A DNA stretch of 17,583 bases, taken from positions 1 to 17,583 of the forward strand of contig JANXSA010000527.1 in assembly GCA_025352915.1 (NCBI GenBank), written 5' to 3'. Below are positions 15,024 to 17,583 of this stretch, piece by piece. The notes below the pieces were generated by a model. It worked only from the letters and a program-made list of their open reading frames with translations. It did not search any database and had not been told where the DNA came from. The first letter of the stretch is position 1. Every line of letters begins with the position of its first letter. The stretch comes from Rhodospirillales bacterium (lineage in GTDB: Bacteria; Pseudomonadota; Alphaproteobacteria; Acetobacterales; Acetobacteraceae). Position numbers and translations under genes: made by a program.

Positions 15024-16150
15024 TGCTTTCCCGCGCCGATAACTCGCTGCTGGGTCGCTGGTGGTGGACGGTCGACCGCTGGACGCTGGTGGCGGTGGCC
15101 GCGCTGGTGTTCTTCGGCTACGTCATGATGATGGCGGCGAGCCCGGCGGTGGCGCAGGCGATCCGCATCTCGCGCGATATTTTCCTGCTCAAGCAGGTGG
15201 TGTTCCTGTGTGCCGCCATGGCGGTGATGTTCACCGTGTCGCTGCTGTCGCCGCGCGGGGTGCGCCGGGTGGCGCTGGTCGGCTGCGCCGTGGCGCTGTT
15301 GCTGACGGCGCTCACCCTGGTCAGCGGGACGGAGATCAAGGGGGCGCGGCGCTGGCTCAGCCTGCCCGGCATGTCGATGCAGCCGAGCGAGTTCCTCAAG
15401 CCGTTCTTCGCCGTGGTGGCCGCCTGGCTGATCGCGCAGGGCCGGCGGGAAACCAGCTGGACGCTGCGGCTGGCCTTGCCCGGCCTGGCGCTCGGCATGG
15501 CCGCCCTGATCGCCACCCTGCTGACGATGCAGAAGGATATGGGGATGCTCGCTGTGCTGATGGGCGTGCTGATCACCCAGTTCTTCGTCTCCGGCGTGCA
15601 TGTGGTGTTCGTCGCCGGCGCCGTCGGCGGCTTAGGCGCCCTGAGCTACCTCGCCTATTTGTCGCTGGACCATGTGCGCCGCCGCGTCGACAAGTTCCTC
15701 GACCCCGCCGCCGGCGACACTTTTCAGGTCGATCTCGCCACCAGGGCATTCGGCTCCGGCGGGCTGCTGGGCCGCGGCCCCGGCGAGGGCCGGGTGAAGG
15801 ACCATATCCCGGACGCCCATGCCGATTTCGTCTTTGCTGTCGCCGGCGAGGAATTCGGCATGCTGATCTGCCTGCTGATCGTGCTGCTGTTCGCCTTCAT
15901 CGCCTTGCGCGGCATGTTGCGGATGCTGCCGGAACGCGACCTGTATGTGGTGCTGGCCTCAACCGGGCTGGCCGCCGGGTTCGGATTTCAGGCCTTCATC
16001 AACCTGGCCTCGACGCTGCATCTGATCCCGACCAAGGGGATGACGCTTCCGTTCATTTCCTATGGCGGGTCGTCGGCGCTGGCGGTCGGGCTGGGCATCG
16101 GGCTGCTGCTGGCGCTGACGCGGCGGCGGATGCATGGGGATGTGTCGTGA
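15020..16150 (+). CDS. ftsW: Septal peptidoglycan glycosyltransferase FtsW (SEDS family)
   Basis: A 376-residue inner-membrane protein with about ten helices. FtsW polymerises lipid II at the septum in partnership with FtsI. SEDS signatures are visible: GARRWLSLPGMSMQPSEFLK after the third helix, the large extracellular loop ending IPDAHADFVFAVAGEEFGM (D265, H267, D269), and the C-terminal FISYGGSSALAVGLGIGLLL. The motif that is usually QPDxG reads QKDMG here (residues 171-175), a substitution of the proline. FtsW rather than RodA is chosen because of its place in the dcw cluster. The first of two adjacent ATGs overlaps the murD stop. murG begins nine bases after its stop. Confidence 0.95.
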   Translation: MMLSRADNSLLGRWWWTVDRWTLVAVAALVFFGYVMMMAASPAVAQAIRISRDIFLLKQVVFLCAAMAVMFTVSLLSPRGVRRVALVGCAVALLLTALTLVSGTEIKGARRWLSLPGMSMQPSEFLKPFFAVVAAWLIAQGRRETSWTLRLALPGLALGMAALIATLLTMQKDMGMLAVLMGVLITQFFVSGVHVVFVAGAVGGLGALSYLAYLSLDHVRRRVDKFLDPAAGDTFQVDLATRAFGSGGLLGRGPGEGRVKDHIPDAHADFVFAVAGEEFGMLICLLIVLLFAFIALRGMLRMLPERDLYVVLASTGLAAGFGFQAFINLASTLHLIPTKGMTLPFISYGGSSALAVGLGIGLLLALTRRRMHGDVS

Positions 16151-16159
16151 GGGGGCCCC

Positions 16160-17278
16160 ATGCGAGGCAGTGAGATGCGCCCGGTGGTCGTCGCCGCTGG
16201 TGGCACGGGGGGGCATTTCTTTCCCGCCGAGGCGCTGGCCGCCGAACTGATCCGTCGCGGGCAGCGCGTGGTGCTGATGACCGACGCGCGGTCGGGCGGG
16301 CTGGCCTCGCCGGTCTTCGAGGGGCGCGAGCGCTTTGTGCTGGCCGGCAGTGGGATTGCCGGGCGCGGCGCAGTACGCGCGCTGCGGTCCGTTGCGGCGC
16401 TGGCGGCCGGGACGTGGCAGGCGCGCGGCATCCTTGCCCGGCTGCGCCCGGCGGCGATCGTCGGATTTGGCGGCTATCCCTGTGTTGCGCCGGTGATCGC
16501 CAGCCGCTTCCTGGCTAACCGCCCCGCGGTCGTTTTGCACGAGCAGAACGGCGTGCTCGGGCGGGCCAACCGCATGCTGTGTGGACGCGCCGATGTGTTG
16601 GCGCTCAGCCTCGCCGGCACCAGCCGCGTGCCCGCCGGCATGCGCACCGAGGTCACCGGCAACCCGGTCCGGCCCATCATCACGGCCCACCCTTATGCGG
16701 CGCCGACTGATGAAATTCGCCTGCTGGTGCTTGGCGGTTCGCTCGGTGCGCGGGTGTTCAGCGACATGGTGCCGCCGGCGCTGGCGCTGTTGCCCGCCGA
16801 TCTGCGCGCCCGCCTGGTGGTGACGCAGCAATGCCGCGCCGAGGATATCGACCGCGTCCGCACCGCCTATGCCGGCAGCGCGATCGCCGCCACGCTGGCG
16901 CCGTTCTTCGCCGATATCGCCGGGCTTCTAGCCGGCGCCCATCTGGTGATCGCCCGTGCCGGCGCCTCCACCGTGGCCGAACTCGCGGTGGTCGGCCGGC
17001 CGGCCATCCTGGTGCCGCTGCCCGGCGCCATCGACGACCACCAGAGCGCCAATGCCAGCGCCCTCGCCCAGCCCGGCGGCGCCTGGGTGATGGCGCAACC
17101 CGTGGCCACACCGGCCGCTCTCGCTGAAAGACTGACCGCCCTGTTCAGCAATCCCGCCGCACTGGCGCGCGCCGCCGCCGCCGCCGCCAGCGCGGGCCGC
17201 CCGGATGCCGCTTCCCGCCTCGCCGACCTTGTTGAACGCGTCATGATCCAATCCGCACGCCAGGAGAGCAGGGCATGA
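16160..17278 (+). CDS. murG: UDP-GlcNAc:lipid I N-acetylglucosaminyltransferase MurG
   Basis: A 372-residue GT-B glycosyltransferase (family GT28) on the cytosolic face of the membrane that converts lipid I to lipid II. The N-terminal glycine loop GGTGGHFFP (residues 14-22) and [13 protein letters not shown] are in the acceptor domain. [11 protein letters not shown] links to the donor domain. [17 protein letters not shown] (E274) and IDDHQSANA (Q295) form the UDP-GlcNAc site. ATG 16160 is preceded by GAGGGGG at a good distance; ATG 16175 is an alternative that would start directly at [10 protein letters not shown]. Codons drift back towards C endings in its last third. The stop overlaps the murC ATG by four bases. 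Confidence 0.97.
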   Translation: MRGSEMRPVVVAAGGTGGHFFPAEALAAELIRRGQRVVLMTDARSGGLASPVFEGRERFVLAGSGIAGRGAVRALRSVAALAAGTWQARGILARLRPAAIVGFGGYPCVAPVIASRFLANRPAVVLHEQNGVLGRANRMLCGRADVLALSLAGTSRVPAGMRTEVTGNPVRPIITAHPYAAPTDEIRLLVLGGSLGARVFSDMVPPALALLPADLRARLVVTQQCRAEDIDRVRTAYAGSAIAATLAPFFADIAGLLAGAHLVIARAGASTVAELAVVGRPAILVPLPGAIDDHQSANASALAQPGGAWVMAQPVATPAALAERLTALFSNPAALARAAAAAASAGRPDAASRLADLVERVMIQSARQESRA

Positions 17279-17583
17279 GGGCGCTGCCTCTCTCGATCGG
17301 CACCATTCATTTCGTCGGCATCGGCGGCATCGGCATGTCCGGCATTGCCGAGGTGCTGCACAATCTCGGCTATTCCGTGCAGGGCAGCGACATCGCCGAT
17401 GGCGCCAATGTCCGCCGCCTGCGCGAATCCGGCATTTCCGTCGCCGTCGGGCACGACGCGCGCAACCTGGGCAGCAGCCAGGTGGTGGTGGTCTCCACCG
17501 CGGTAAAGCCCGACAACCCCGAGGTCCAGGCCGCCCGCGCCCGGCTGATCCCGGTGGTGCGGCGCGCCGAAATGCTGGCCGAG
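17275..17583 (+). CDS. murC: UDP-N-acetylmuramate:L-alanine ligase MurC, N-terminal 103 residues (cut by right edge)
   Basis: The frame begins [20 protein letters not shown]. It shows the MurC N-terminal glycine-rich UDP-binding loop [14 protein letters not shown] (from residue 15), then [18 protein letters not shown] and [14 protein letters not shown], and stays open to the edge. MurC adds L-alanine to UDP-MurNAc, the first stem-peptide step. CAGGAG lies a good distance upstream of ATG 17275, which overlaps the murG stop as ATGA. The ATP-binding and C-terminal domains are outside the window. Confidence 0.96.
   Translation, partial: MRALPLSIGTIHFVGIGGIGMSGIAEVLHNLGYSVQGSDIADGANVRRLRESGISVAVGHDARNLGSSQVVVVSTAVKPDNPEVQAARARLIPVVRRAEMLAE

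Noticed and set aside
1..17583. CRISPR array, tRNA, prophage, defence or toxin-antitoxin system
   Set aside because: No regularly spaced repeats, tRNA cloverleaf, integrase, or known defence or toxin motifs were seen; the right two thirds is a standard dcw cluster.

Overview
The window is GC-rich, roughly two-thirds G+C by eye. It looks like an alphaproteobacterial chromosome, most likely Acetobacteraceae/Rhodospirillales. This rests on the division and cell wall (dcw) gene order with an RNase P RNA gene just upstream of mraZ, the alphaproteobacterial flavour of MurD, FtsW and MurG, and a DjlA-type J protein. The assignment comes from sequence resemblance and was not checked against a database.

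Left part (1-4.8 kb): an accessory region. A 5-oxoprolinase/hydantoinase-type gene runs off the left edge on the minus strand. Diverging from it is a stand-alone adenylate-forming enzyme (ANL superfamily), followed by a djlA-like gene (glycine-zipper membrane anchor, TerB-like region, J domain). This region carries several small intergenic repeats. One is a T/A-rich palindromic element present three times: an inverted pair at 1471-1593 and a single copy at 4147-4191. The others are a REP-like palindrome at 4205-4230 and a dispersed repeat readable as HPERSEG at 4517-4543. An AT-rich promoter region at 4253-4314 sits directly in front of a small unrecognised ORF (4325-4804) that carries the last repeat in frame.

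Middle (4.8-5.5 kb): the RNase P RNA gene rnpB (4856-5262), closed by a perfect 12-bp P1 helix, then a 265-bp leader to mraZ. The leader contains four CCCA (TGGG on the other strand) boxes spaced 10, 10 and 11 bp, matching the known MraZ operator pattern.

Right part (5.5 kb to the end): the dcw cluster mraZ-rsmH-ftsL-ftsI-murE-murF-mraY-murD-ftsW-murG-murC, all on the plus strand. Most junctions overlap by 1-4 bp, so the genes are probably one transcript with coupled translation. MurC, MurD, MurE and MurF build UDP-MurNAc-pentapeptide. MraY and MurG convert it to lipid II. FtsW and FtsI polymerise and cross-link it at the septum with FtsL as scaffold. MraZ is the probable autoregulator and RsmH methylates 16S rRNA. 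murC is cut by the right edge.

Most of the window is conserved core machinery and I see no complete undescribed system. The best leads are the phased MraZ boxes, the small repeat family, the AT-rich promoter with its small ORF, the proline-rich tails on FtsL and FtsI, and a change of strand composition inside the dcw cluster.
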